DNA from: Paulownia fortunei
Lineage: Eukaryota > Streptophyta > Magnoliopsida > Lamiales > Paulowniaceae
Length of the DNA: 64,000 bases
Direction of reading: 5' to 3'
NCBI GenBank assembly: GCA_019321725.1
Contig: CM033106.1
Location: 27,392,118-27,456,117, forward strand
Part shown: positions 12,411-24,238 of the stretch, piece by piece
Numbering within the stretch: the first letter of the stretch is position 1
How the letters are laid out: every line of letters begins with the position of its first letter
The notes under the pieces: generated by a model
The model's database searches: none
The model's input: the letters and a program-made list of their open reading frames with translations, nothing else
What the model was told of the DNA's origin: nothing
Program-made: the position numbers and the translations under genes

Positions 12411-13237
12411 TAAGTTGCAAAGTCAAGATTGGCAATATTGTCAAGTATTTCCACACACAGTCCACCAACAATATAATGTACAGTACAATTATTTTCCCCA
12501 CCTTGGCAGTCAAATACTGCACGAAACTATCATATATTCCCCAATTCCATTTGGTATTTTCACTCTAGTTTAATGTCCTATATATTGATGATGCATATGG
12601 TGAGTTAATTTGACTATTCCTCGACTGCAATAGTACGAGTTTAACTAATTTATTTAAAAATCATACAAATTGTCTTTGAACTGACCCATAGAATTGAACA
12701 ATGAAAATTAGCCCAAATCATCTTTCATCATGTATGATTACCAAATTGTCTATTTCATGTAAATATCAAGCTTAAATACAAACTTAAATAAAAAAATTTA
12801 ATAGTGTAAATCTCGAATTTAAAAAAAAAAAAAATTAAATTCAAACACTACATTAAAATTTGTCAGAATTATATAGTTTAAATAATACTCCTAAATGTAA
12901 CTGTGTGTTTAATTCGACTGTCACTTGCACCAAACAATAGGCGACGGCAAAATCCGTATGCAGCCTGCTACAAATGCTCCAGCTCTAAATAGTCTGGCTT
13001 TCACAATTGCAATTAATTTGTTGGAAACAACTGGTAAATTTGATTGTGAGAGCAGGGCACAGCGCCTATCAGGTCACAGACAACCTATGAAACAACTCGT
13101 GTCCTTGCATAACAACGTTTTTTCTGCGGTCCAAATTTCCCACCTATATTCACGACTTTTGTACTAATTATTATTGCTACTTACTACTCTTTGTCCTCGT
13201 TATCCTTCAACCAGGGCAGGCCCCTCTCCTCTACCTT

Positions 13238-13270
13238 CATTTCTTTCTTTCTTTCTTTCTTTCTTTCTTT
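13238..13270. repeat. TTTC microsatellite
   Basis: About eight TTTC units lie 130 bp upstream of the ATG at 13400, in the probable promoter or 5' leader. The adjoining leader on the same strand is GA-rich (AAGAAGGCAAAGAAAAGAGAG near 13360). Confidence 0.85.
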
Positions 13271-13399
13271 TCCTACACATATGGGCATGTATTAACCCCA
13301 AATTCAGAACCACAAAATTAAATCATATAATTATTGAGATATATAAAGAAAAAACATAAGAAGGCAAAGAAAAGAGAGAAATAAAGAGAAGGGTCTGTA

Positions 13400-15418
13400 A
13401 TGGAAACTTCACCTTCCACCATAGCTCCTCTTTTGCTGAGAAATTTGCTAACTTCAATTTTTATCCATGCAGACAAATCCCTGGTTTATTTCTCACAAAA
13501 ATACAAGCTTCTTCACCTCCTTCGTTGTTTTCTTGTCTCGTTTTTTCTCTTCTTTCTCAGCCTTTTGCCTTCTTTCTTTTCCTGTTTGACCCCTTCTCAG
13601 GAATCCCACAGTTACCCTTTGAAGCCCACGAAAGATGATAACTATTCTGCGTCCATAGGTGGTGCCGCCACAGCAGGAGGCGGCGGCGGCCGCCGTGGTG
13701 GCGGCGACTCTGGTGTTTCTAGGGCTCTCTCCCAGCTATTGCTGATAATGAATGATATTCCAGTCAGTTCAAGAAAATACGAAGTGGTCAGATCATTAGC
13801 CGAGAAGCTTATCGATGAGAATTTACTTGATGGAAATCGAGCCTTGAGGCAAGTTAACTGCGCCGTGCTCTCGGCGGCTTTTGCAAGGTCTCTGAGCCAG
13901 CTCGAAGCCGCCGTGGTGGAGCAGGGGCGGCGGAGGAGTGGCGGTGATGGCGGCGGAGACTTGGCGGCTGGGGCCCGTGAGAGTGATTCTCATATTTACT
14001 ATAGGGCGAGCCGTTTACTAAAGGGGGTTAAGTACTATGGACGCGCGGCTTGGCGCTACGCCAAGTCGAGGAGCGAGATGAGCCGTTCGGGGAGCTCGGC
14101 TGAGAAGCTGGCTGCAGAGCTGCTGTGGTTGGCTCAGAAGATGGCGGCATCTGGTTGCGCTGAAGAAGCTGTTTGTAAGTGGGCCTCGGCTTCGAACTTG
14201 GCTTGCCTTGCTTTATCGGCTGAGCCGCGACTTCAAGGCTCCCTAGTTAAGGTCTCAGGTAAATATATATTGGTTTTTGGCATCACTAATATTCCATAAT
14301 CCATATTGTCTCATTTGTGGTCAATATTTGTGGAATATCCTTTATGGTATATAAGCATATTATAAGAACAATATTTTAGGTTCTATCTCAATACTGAAGT
14401 ACTAAAACAAAAATAACTAAAGATTACTAAAAGAACCTAATACTTCAGTTTCTTGTTCCTTTTTAGACAAATTTTGGTAGACATGAATTTTAACTAGATT
14501 TTTCTAATTTGCAAAAGTAGCAATGTTATATATCAATCTTTAGCATTCATTTTTTTTCCCACCCTTTAACTTTCACTTTTTTTCATTTCCATGTTTTTTT
14601 GGCAAGAAGATCAATGCTGTATATCACGTCTAGCCCTTTATTCTTTTTCAATGATTATATAAGCGTAACTGTATTTATTATTGATCACATTTCTTGCATT
14701 GTGAGCCAATCACATTACAGGATAAATATAATGAATCCCACTTGTCCGGCGATTGATTTTAGTGCGACTAAATCAAATTTGATCTAAAATTTCCTAAAAC
14801 AATATTTCATACATCTTATAAGTTCTCAATTAATAATGGAAATCCACATCCCGGCTAAGTATAATAAGTATAGATATTATGAGGATTAGCTGATTAAATT
14901 TTCGATTCAACCTTTTAAGACACTCTCTTTTGTCGACGAATGCCTTTTATTGGATGTTTTGTGAGGATTAAGTACTCTCAGAAACTTGCCATTACTAATC
15001 TTCCATTACTTATCCCCTTTGTACAGCATTCTTGATTAAGCAAGCAAAAGAAATGGGCAAGGAGGAGGAAGAAGAAGAAGAAGAAGATGGAAAAACTAGC
15101 ACACTCTTAGAGCAGCAGCATATTAGACAAACCAAGATGAAAATGCTCATGTCCTGGCTGCCACTGCTGTGCCGGGCGAACAACGGCACTGATGCACCAA
15201 TTCTAAGTATGGGGGAAAGGGCGGAACTGGAGAGGATATTGGAAGAGATAATCTCGACGTTGGGGGAAGAGGAGGAGCAAGAATGGGTGTTGTCCCTTTG
15301 GCTCCACCACTTCACCTACTGCCCCGCCTCTGACTGGCCCAACCTCCGCTCTTGCTACACCCGGTGGTACAGTGCCTCCCGCACGAGGCTCCTGCTGGCT
15401 GCAGCCTCTGTTAACTGA
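13400..15418 (+). CDS. Unrecognised plant protein with one membrane segment and acidic/Gly-rich linkers
   Basis: Two exons, 13400-14258 and 15027-15418, joined in phase 1, give 416 residues. From the N terminus: a strongly hydrophobic segment at about residues 41-64 (LLRCFLVSFFLFFLSLLPSF); a glycine/arginine-rich linker at about 92-104; a helical domain starting ALSQLLLIMNDIPVSSRKY; a basic region (YYGRAAWRYAKSRSEM); an eight-glutamate run starting near residue 297; and a C-terminal Trp/Cys-rich block (SWLPLLCRANNGTDAP, then VLSLWLHHFTYCPASDWPNL). That last block looks conserved in plant proteins I have seen but cannot name. No catalytic motif is apparent and I assign no function. The ATG at 13400 is the first in the frame and follows a GA-rich leader. 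Exon 1 is GC-richer than its flanks. Confidence 0.8.
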
Positions 15419-16524
15419 ACAGAACAAAACGAATAAAACAATATTTCATATTTTCTATTTTAATTTGATGTTTCATTTAATATTTTTATGCCCGATTTCG
15501 GAAAAGGGTTGGAAATTAAAATATAGTACCATGCAATATTATGATTTAGTTAGCTAGAGGATAGTTATATGTGGGATATTTAGAGTTGCTTCTGTTGGGC
15601 GATTAATCATGTAAATAACTCTGTTGTTATTAGCTAGGAGGAATCAAAGATGGGGTTATTTGATTAGCTACTTTCTGTGATCCATATATAGTTTTTAATC
15701 ACTAAACTTTTCCAGGCAAGTGAAGAAATTCTCATCGCTAATTAATTGGATGTATCATCTTATTATGTTTTTTTTATTAAACTCAATTAAATATGAATTC
15801 TTGCCTACATTGCAACTACTATAATTACTTCGTGTTAAATAGGTTATTGAGAAATTATGATCAAATATATATTATATATTCGATGGAGTTTGAATGAGTA
15901 CAAAATATTACACATTTCATACGGGTGAGCGTGTGTAAATAAAGAATGAACTTTTTATATTTGATGTACTTGGTGACAGACCGAAAAACTAGTACCGTAC
16001 AATTGCTATGCACAATAATGATTGAAGTGCAAGATTGTCGTGCAGCATCAACTGCGACAGGTCAGCCGAACAACATTTTTGTCACAAATAATAATTGTGG
16101 CTAATATAAAAGACACTCGTCTCATATACATACATATATATATATATATATATTTCAAATTATTTGCTAAAATAGAATATGCGTTACAACTAAGAACTTA
16201 GAAGTGAATGTAGATAAAGAAAGAAATTTATTACTGGAATCTATTTATAATTCTATCTTAAATTTGATGGTAATAAAATGGGATTATGCGACTATTGAAT
16301 TCTATACTCATATGTATGTATTTTTCTTGGCGATTTTAGCAGTTTGCAATGTGTATCTCGATTATATCAATGTTCAAGATAACAACGAAATTTTTACTAT
16401 GAGGAATCGTGTTAACGGTAAATGGAGATGGGTATAGCGAAGAGAAGATCAATCCAATTTCTGGGCAAGAAGCTGTGACCTGGAGGAATTATTGGACAAT
16501 CAAACCAGAAAAATTGCGTCTTCC
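15419..16524. other. Intergenic AT-rich region
   Basis: This is the 3' flank of the preceding gene, with a TA microsatellite at about 16130-16152. An open frame at 16204-16437 has no protein-like composition and ends just before the candidate coding stretch that follows. Nothing else is supported. Confidence 0.5.
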
Positions 16525-16900
16525 ATGGAAAAATTGAAACTTTCAGTGCCCTCTCGGTGCATGAATGCTCCTGCTGCCATCTCCAGGCTCACTCAGCGAG
16601 TAAGTGCTTGCTGCAGTATATACATATAGTGCATGTGTGTATTGTTTGTGCGCCTGCCTCAGTGAGGATTTTGTATTCATTCTAACTGTTGATAAAATTC
16701 CACTATGAGATCAGATGGCATGGAATTTTGTCAAAATATTGATTCTTTTCTAGTTTCATTATCCGCATCCATAACCCAATATATGAAGTGATTGAAATAT
16801 ATGTTGCTGAATAGGTATATATGCATCAATGTAAATACATGTATGTTTTATGCTGCAGCAGTTGAACCCACAAGAGGGACATTACATCGAAATTCGATGA
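16525..16900 (+). CDS. Possible two-exon small ORF, convergent with metacaspase A
   Basis: ATG at 16525, exon 1 to 16599 with a consensus donor (CGA|GTAAGT), acceptor CTGCAG before 16859, and a second exon 16859-16900 ending TGA. This gives 38 residues beginning MEKLKLSVPS. The frame stays open upstream to a TAG at 16435, giving another 29 residues of plausible protein-like sequence (e.g. SCDLEELLDN), so the real N terminus may be an upstream exon. Codon usage looks more coding-like than the flanks, but I recognise no family. It could be the 3' end of an unknown gene, a gene fragment, or chance. It ends 81 bp from the stop codon of metacaspase A on the other strand. Confidence 0.25.
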
Positions 16901-16980
16901 CTTTGAAGTACTAAGTTACATTTATTCTGAATGTAATTAAACGACAGAAATTAGGTCAGGAAAAATATAAAAGTACACTC

Positions 16981-19900
16981 TTATAGATCAAATTCTCTTG
17001 TGTAAACCTCAAATCTCTCTGTTGAGGACAGTTGAGGTTCCTGCAAAACATGCCAACCGCCGAAAGGGTCAAAATTCTCTTCAGTGGAATATCTACCAGC
17101 TAATTAGGATGATGAAGTAGTTATCCATTGAAAGACTTCTCAACATATGTATAGATATCGTAGAAAAAATTATCTTCTCTTTGTATCATTGTCATTATTA
17201 TCTCATCAATATGGGCTTGGAATTAAATGTTCATCTCTGTTTTTCATGTTTCTAGAGAAATATGAGACCTTAGTTCACTCCTTTTATTTTTTCTGGGTAA
17301 GTGAGGAGAATTTCCGCTTTGAAGATATCCCATTTTTCCCTCCTAAAGATCATGCTAAATTTTGACAATGGCTCGTAAGTTACCAAGTCATCTCTTTGAA
17401 TCAAACGCCCCAACTGGTTGATATGCTGTTCAATTTGTTTAAAGCCTATGGTATAATATTTTGAGAGCTGAATCCTATCTGTCCTAAAGATTTACATTGA
17501 CAGAAAAGAGATGCCCAAATTCTCTTAAAATGATGTGTGTTCATTGCAGGTGGCCAGACCTGGCCTGCTGCAAATTTCCAACCATGGTGATGATCTCATG
17601 TCTCCATTTTAAGGAATTTTGAGTAGCATATAGTCTGACTATGCTTTTCCCTCATTGTGACGTGAAATAGAGATAAGATTCTCTTTCTGCAGAACATCCA
17701 TGACTAAACAACTCCGACGGATGATTAGGCTAATTAGAATGAACTGATTCCAATCAATAATAAGAGTTTGTTGGATGAGTTAGTCAAAAGTTTATAGGGC
17801 ACTGTCCAAAGTGAGAATAATTTGATCGCAGACAGAGAAATTACTCTGCTTTAATTCTGTTTTATCCTCTTCGTCTATCCCTGTCCCGTAGGTGCACAAT
17901 CAATTGGGAACCTTTTCTTCGATATGAATCGATCTTATTACATTCCAATTCCTTCCGAATACCTTAGAAGGAAAATATAACACTGGGAAATTCATCATAT
18001 TAACTGGGATTTCTTCCTGCTTAGAACTATTGTCAACGAAAAATCAGTACCAGTATTTTGCTTGAACCTACATGATACCTTATGGAGTATTTTTAACTTA
18101 ATCCAAAATATGAACAGCATATAAGATCTACAAATAAGAATGCTTTGTGCAGAATCAATACGATTACCTGTGGTGACTTTGGGCCTGAAACTTTTTTCAA
18201 GAGTGATGTAACAGGACCATTGGAGAGAAATCCTGTTTTGGTGTCACGAATTGTCTGGCGCATGACGTTTAATAATCGACCATATGTCAGTCCAGGCTCG
18301 TTTTGTGCTGCTTGGATAAAGCTGTATGTCATGACACCAGTTGGGGTATCGCCGGAAAGTGCCTGCACAAGTATTAAGCCCCAGGATTAACTAGGTTGAT
18401 GAAGAAAAGGATATAGTTTCTAGATCTTTTAATTTGAATTTGCAATTTTGCAGTCTGTCCTCTTTGGAATTTGAGGTTTTCTAAGGATCCTTTGTCATTA
18501 CTGACTACTGAGAATGCAAATAACTAACTACAACAAGGAAGTCTCTCATTTGAATTACATTGCCAGAACGCATTTCAGTTTATTGATATTGGCGATAAAT
18601 GTTACATATTGGTTTCTTGAATATCCAAACTTACTTGAATTGCCATGAAAGAGATTTTTTTGCTGGTCCCATTCCTATTTCAAACAGAATGGTACGAGTA
18701 CAAGCAACCTTTCCAGAAGTTTTCTCCTCTCTCATTAATTATGTCTTATTTTTATCATGTTTGATGCTATTCTCTTCCAATTTTTGGGTGTAATTACACA
18801 AAATCATGTTGTTAGGTACTTGAATCGATATTGCATGTATTAAAAACATACATTGCAATTCCGACTGCTCATGAGAATTCAAAGTAATGGAACGATTCAT
18901 TGAATTTGTGAAGGAGAAAGATTTACATATGGCTCTGTAGGAAGAGAAAGTTGATTTCTCACCGTAGTATCCCATGAAACTTGATGATCATCACACGCGC
19001 TAAAAGATACAGCTAGTCCACCACTAGTACCTTTATAAATAGCTGACTGGCGACCATGATCTTCCCACATATAGTATCCATTTCTGCAGCATAAAATTCA
19101 GAGTGTTCTTTTTATGTTTCAAGGGGAGTTGGATAATCATATTACTAACCTGCTCATTCTGCATACAAATGGTAGATCAAGACTAGTTCCACTGTGGCAT
19201 GCATCTATTATTGCATGCAGTTTCGCTCCTCGAGGTAGTGGTCTCACGATAGTGGCATTGATCTCATCATCCAATATTTTTCCCTCACTCTGATGATCTA
19301 CAGGCCATAACATTTCATCATAGCCATCTACTTCATCTCCATTGAAATCAGGTTGTTGTGAACCATGACCTGAGTAGTGAAATACCAATGAGTCCCCTGA
19401 TTGGCAACCTTGAACCAGCCACTGCAAGGCCTTTCTGATGTTATTCTTTGTTGGGATAAGGGAAGGGTCTGACTCTTCTTCTGCATATTGATTATAATAT
19501 CTATCAGAATAGCAAGTTTTTCTTTTTTGGTACACTAGCTAATTAGATTCCCCCCAAACCCCCTAAAAAAAAACCATTCATAAAAAGTTGAACTATCGTT
19601 TGGAAGTCTAGACCTGTAAAGGTAAAAGAGGGGAAGGGGAAACAGAATATTAAACCTCACTTGGTAGAAACACTGGCCCAATTAACAGCTTCTTCTGAGA
19701 ACTAGTTTCTACTAGAGCCCTTTTTCTTCTTTTAAGCTATCCATTGCATATGATATATACTGCACTACTCTATCTGTTTCCTCGAAAGGTGCAGCTACTT
19801 CCTCAGTGAATTTGGATTTAATTAGGCATTGATCGTGATATTTACAAGAAGTGACTTGACCGTAAATTTTGGTGATGTAGGTGAAGTACTTGTATTGAAC

Positions 19901-20399
19901 TTGATTTGTATAGAGGGAATTCAGCACACTATAATACTCTCTTACCAGTGAGGACAAGTATGGAGTCACTTGGAAAACCAACCTTCTGAATCAGAAAGAA
20001 TCTCATAAACTTGACATCATTGACAGTTCCATTTAGCCTGTATCTCTGGCCATAGTAGCTAACTCCACATAACACTGCACGCTTCCTTCCATGTGCTGAA
20101 ACTGGAACCACTGATGGTAAAGGTCTAGCTTGTTGTGGGTGATACGCAAAACCTGATGTCCCTGACCCAGAGTAGTTATTCATTGTTGCTACCTTCATAT
20201 TAATATTGCTAGATGCTGTATTGAGCAGATCTTTCAACCTGCTCGCCGCATGGCAAATGGAGTTGTGGGCTTGAGCCAGAGGATCATTGGGTTGAACGTG
20301 GATGATTGTTTGACATACTGCACACTGAGTAGCATGTGTGTAGGGAGGCACCAATATCTGCATACCACAACAACTGCATCTCACTCTCCGACTTGCCAT
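16981..20399 (-). CDS. Type I metacaspase (metacaspase-3-like), array member A
   Basis: Five exons on the minus strand, 20399-19946, 19480-19150, 19083-18963, 18362-18168 and 17040-16981, give 386 residues with all junctions in frame. The N terminus carries an LSD1-type zinc finger (RCSCCGMQ ... QCAVCQ). The p20 part shows HGRKRAVLCG, the catalytic His in HYSGHGSQ, the GDEVDGYDE loop and the catalytic Cys in DACHSGT. The p10-like part includes SFSACDDHQ. The C terminus EPQLSST...VYTREFDL matches the usual EPQL/EPLL ending of plant metacaspases. Plant type I metacaspases are Ca-dependent Arg/Lys-specific cysteine proteases tied to cell death and stress. The MASRR start resembles Arabidopsis MC3. 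The ATG at 20399 is the first in frame. The last exon is 1.1 kb away and easy to miss; stopping at the exon 4 donor would lose it. Confidence 0.92.
17041..18167 (-). other. Intron 4 of metacaspase A
   Basis: The intron lies between the exon 4 donor (CAG|GTAATC, exon end 18168) and the last exon (acceptor TTTTGCAG). It is AT-rich and no nested gene or transposon is recognised in it. Confidence 0.7.
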
Positions 20400-20743
20400 T
20401 TCCACGTATGCACTTCTAGGGGATAAAATCTAATTTAAGGGTGTTGAAGTAACAGATATAAATATTTAATAAATTTGTTAAAGTTGTTCGCCTCAGAAAA
20501 GAGCTTGGAATCAGATTCTTTCCTTTTTCCTTGTGGATTAAGATGCCACGGCCCAGTTTGACTCTTATTGGGTTGGTATTAGAACACTTCAATTCTCCAG
20601 GATGTTTAATATTGATAAATGATTCAAAGGGATGCAAACAGTTATATAGTAGGTTCATCAGAGAGCATGTCCTAGTATATGGATGTGTTATTATTATTAC
20701 TACTGTTATTATTATTATTATTATCTTTTTTTTTGTGTGTGTA

Positions 20744-20745
<2 letters not shown>

Positions 20746-20780
<35 letters not shown>
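20746..20780. repeat. GA microsatellite
   Basis: An uninterrupted GA run follows a GTGTGTGTATGTGA stretch and ATT repeats (20696-20722). It lies about 350 bp upstream of the metacaspase A start codon. On the gene's strand it is a CT tract, typical of plant promoters or leaders. Confidence 0.9.
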
Positions 20781-20783
<3 letters not shown>

Positions 20784-22938
20784 CATGTACATTAAACAAC
20801 AGGAGATTGAATCTTTCTAGAAGATGAAACTATTTATATGATTCCATTGGAAAAAGCAGCATATAACAGCTCAACATGAATCAGGTTCTGCTTTGAAGAA
20901 TAAAGGTAAAGATCACCACATTAACTATGGTAAGTGGAGTAAACTTCTATTACCAAGGGGAAGAAGAGTAAAGGTCTTCTAGATTCTACACTTGTGAAGA
21001 TGCAATTGATGAACCCAGCATATCATTTCTGCTTGACAAAAATGACTAATTGTTGCACCTAATGTTTTAACTGATACAGATTGTGAGTACCATAATATCA
21101 TTCATTTAGGATCTACGTGTTTAAGGATTTATGTATGGACTGTTTTTGGAATGACAATTTTATATTGAAATTGAAAATCTTGAATTAGCCGCATCTATTA
21201 TATTCTAGATTCTTTATCAATGTTGAAGTTTGTGATTACTGTACTGTGTTGATGGTGATTTAGCAACAAAGAAAACAGAAGCGTTGTAGGATCTTTGACA
21301 ATGATAAATCGGTTTTTGGTGTCAACATATTTTTGTAACTTATGATGGAGAAGTCTTGAGATCAGTAAGTTCACTTGAGATAACAGATTGCCTCTTTCAT
21401 TATAGTGATTGTGGTGATATTACCTACGGAAGCCACTATATTTATGTTGTCTAGATTGTGATTTTAAATATCATGATGTTATCTTTGTAAAGATGTGGGA
21501 AAATTATACATATATTCTCTAACTGTGGGCAGTACTGCCCTGAGATTTAAGTGGTGATTATTAAGTTAATGGAGAGTTAACAGCCACAATCCACGTCACT
21601 AACTTGAGAAGTCATAGTTTTATGATTATTCGAGATGATGCGATGAAATCTCAAATATTGAGTTACCAGAACCATGTAAGCAGATTACTCTCCTTTAATT
21701 GTGACTGTTATTGTAGATGATTTCTGCTAAGTTTCCTTTCTGTACTCAATTTCAAACCTCCTTCATTTAGAATATCAATGTAAGCAGTTCATCAATTTTT
21801 CCTGCAAAGGGGTGGAAATAAATCCATTGAAAAGACTATCTTTGCTTTCATTTGAAATTTCACATCTTTTACCTTAATCAATGGACAACAGGTGCTTTTC
21901 TAATATGGACATTATATTTCTACTGAGGTTCTCTTATTTCTAGAATCAACTGGCTAGAAATTTACTCCAGCATTGTTTTACATTCTGAATCTCAAATAGA
22001 AATCGTAAGTTGCCTCGATTTAGTGCTGGACAAGCTTGATTTGGTCATGCTTATGAATTTGGCTGGTTAACTCATTGCATTCTTTTTTGCACTTTGCATA
22101 TTAGTACACTGATGTCATATTCTTAGTTGTGGCTCTAGGCCATTAGCCATCTATCATGATCAAAAGAATGTTTGAATTGTATGGTGATTATTAGACTTTA
22201 TTTCTCAGTGACAATGTTGTGTTCAAGTATTAATGATAGGGGTTCCTGATACCATACAATCGTTGCACAGCTGTCTTTAATGCACATAAGTAGTAGTTTT
22301 TAAGGAATTTAGTTTTGTTGTCAATTGAAACAGAATATATTTTTGTGTTGGATCTGACCGGATATATCTACAGATTCAGGAGCTACTGCAACTTAGCAGC
22401 CAATGAGCTACTGAACTACCCCGGTCTTAAATCTCTTCTTCTCTTCTATTCTGCCGATATAACTCGCAAAATTCTTCCCAGGTAGAAGCATAGGAAACAT
22501 ATTTTTGATACTTGATTCTAAGCATGTGGTATGTAGGTTTTCTAAAAGAAAAGATTGTGAATCCTCGTCCACATTTATCTAGGATTCAAGGAAATACTCT
22601 AATCTGATAGAGGGGCTATCAAGAGTTAACAATTTCATTCTATTACTAAGGGAGATACCGAGTTTACCATACATCCGGCCCCTATGTTAGGTGGCCGTAA
22701 TACAGAGACATGACAGGGGCACGGGATTGTTTAAAGGAAGATGGTCAAACACTTCTGACAGATCTGATTAGACCATGCTACGTGAAAATTATGCTGAGTT
22801 TATTTCACAAAATGCAGTTTCTATTTTTTACGTTGTCAATATTTTTTACTTTTTTGTTATGTGATTTGGACTTTCTTGGCATTTAAAATGTAATCTCACA
22901 ACAAAATGAATAGGTTTAAAGTTATAATATGATATACT

Positions 22939-23376
22939 TAGGATGGCAATGGGGCAGGTTAGGCAAAATTCGAGAGCTGCCCTGCCAAACTCTAGGAGGA
23001 CCGAGATCGGACTCGCTTTCCACTCAATCCAATAGCTGAGCTGCCTCGCCATAAATCTAATAGGAAACCCGTTGCCCCTGTTATATAATTTTAAAAAATG
23101 TTTAAAAAATTAAAATGTTCCAAAAATTATGTCATAACCTTTAAAATATGAAAAACTAATATTATTAAAAAAGAATCAATCATAAGCAAGTTCATTTTTG
23201 AAAAAGTATACTCTCAAGCAATATTTTTTACTTTTTGTGTACATCAAGTGTGAAATATTTATTGATTTTCTTTCTTATTTTTTTATAAGAAGATTATATA
23301 TATGGTTTTTATGTGAGTGTAATGCATATACACATTTTCCCATATAAACATGAAGCATACCACATAAACATACAAT

Positions 23377-23425
<49 letters not shown>

Positions 23426-23583
23426 TATATTTTCAAGTGGGTGGGTTGGTCAAGAACCGTAACCGGTCCCCAACCAGCCCAATTCCAAGACACTAATCCT
23501 GAGATCCGCCCCATACTCTGTTTGTGGACTCAACCTGCTGAACGGGTGGGTTTAGATTTGACCCACATCCATTGTCATCTGTA
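22939..23583. mobile_element. hAT-like non-autonomous element, copy in duplication unit 1
   Basis: The left end TAGGATGGCAATGGGGC and the right end, in reverse complement TACAGATGACAATGG, are degenerate inverted termini of the common AGGGGTGGCAATGGGG type. The flanks GATATACT and AACATACT agree at six of eight bases, consistent with an 8-bp hAT target duplication. GC-rich ends (GGGTGGGTTGGTCAAG near the right) enclose an AT-rich interior with a TA microsatellite (about 23385-23420). The equivalent copy in unit 2 (30782-31281) shows that it predates the duplication. Confidence 0.55.
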
Positions 23584-24238
23584 AACATACTCCTTTTTTG
23601 GGTAAATAGAAAATTAGAAATGGTATATAGAAAAGTATAGCAAAGGGAGTTATCAACAGTGATGTGCTCTGCTGAATGGATTGAAATTCTTTCTCCTCCA
23701 CCTTCCCCTCACCACCCCCAACCAGATATAAGTAATCTTATTCCCAAAATATCTAGGCATCCATCTTTTTTCTGCAATATTGTTAGTATAAATTGATCTT
23801 GAATACTTCTATTCATTGATTATGAAATTTTATGGTTGGTATATGAAAATATTCAACAAGTACGAAATGTGTCCCTAGCATGTTATTTTCTGCTTTCTTG
23901 GATGTTGACCTTTATGTATCTTGCATGTGTTAATTTATTAAACTAGCATTAAAGGGCAAGACAAATCATGATAATGTGGGTGCATTATGTAAAGCAAAAG
24001 GAGTGCGGACATTGATTACATGTCTGCCAAGTTGAACAATAGCAATAGTATCCATGACATTTATCACACTGAAAATCCAGGTTATTTAAATCATATTGGA
24101 CTTTGAAGTTTTATAGAACATAGATTTGTTGACGGTAATAGAGCAATGCTCATAATTTATTCGAAATGGCCAAGCAGTTACTTCTTTGCTTCTTTATTTG
24201 CGGCAGCTAATCAACATTGGAGATGACAGCCGATATCT

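Larger units (their letters stand above)
11435..13399. other. Intergenic AT-rich region
   Basis: This is the 3' flank of the hydrolase and the 5' flank of the 13400 gene. It holds a perfect 15-bp inverted repeat (12371-12410), A/T homopolymers (about 12821) and a TTTC microsatellite just before the next gene. A slightly GC-richer stretch at 12925-13167 stays open in one frame but resembles no known protein and is not called. Confidence 0.55.
20400..24238. other. Intergenic region between metacaspases A and B
   Basis: It includes the A promoter side (a TATAAAT-like element on the minus strand near 20459) and a GA microsatellite. From about 21770 onward it is the left end of duplication copy 1, which closely parallels 29510-31970. 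A hAT-like element occupies 22939-23583. No coding gene is supported. Confidence 0.65.

Noticed and set aside
20531..20827. Open frames on both strands across the GA microsatellite
   Set aside because: Low-complexity repeat translation (Arg-Glu or Ser-Leu runs) with no homology.
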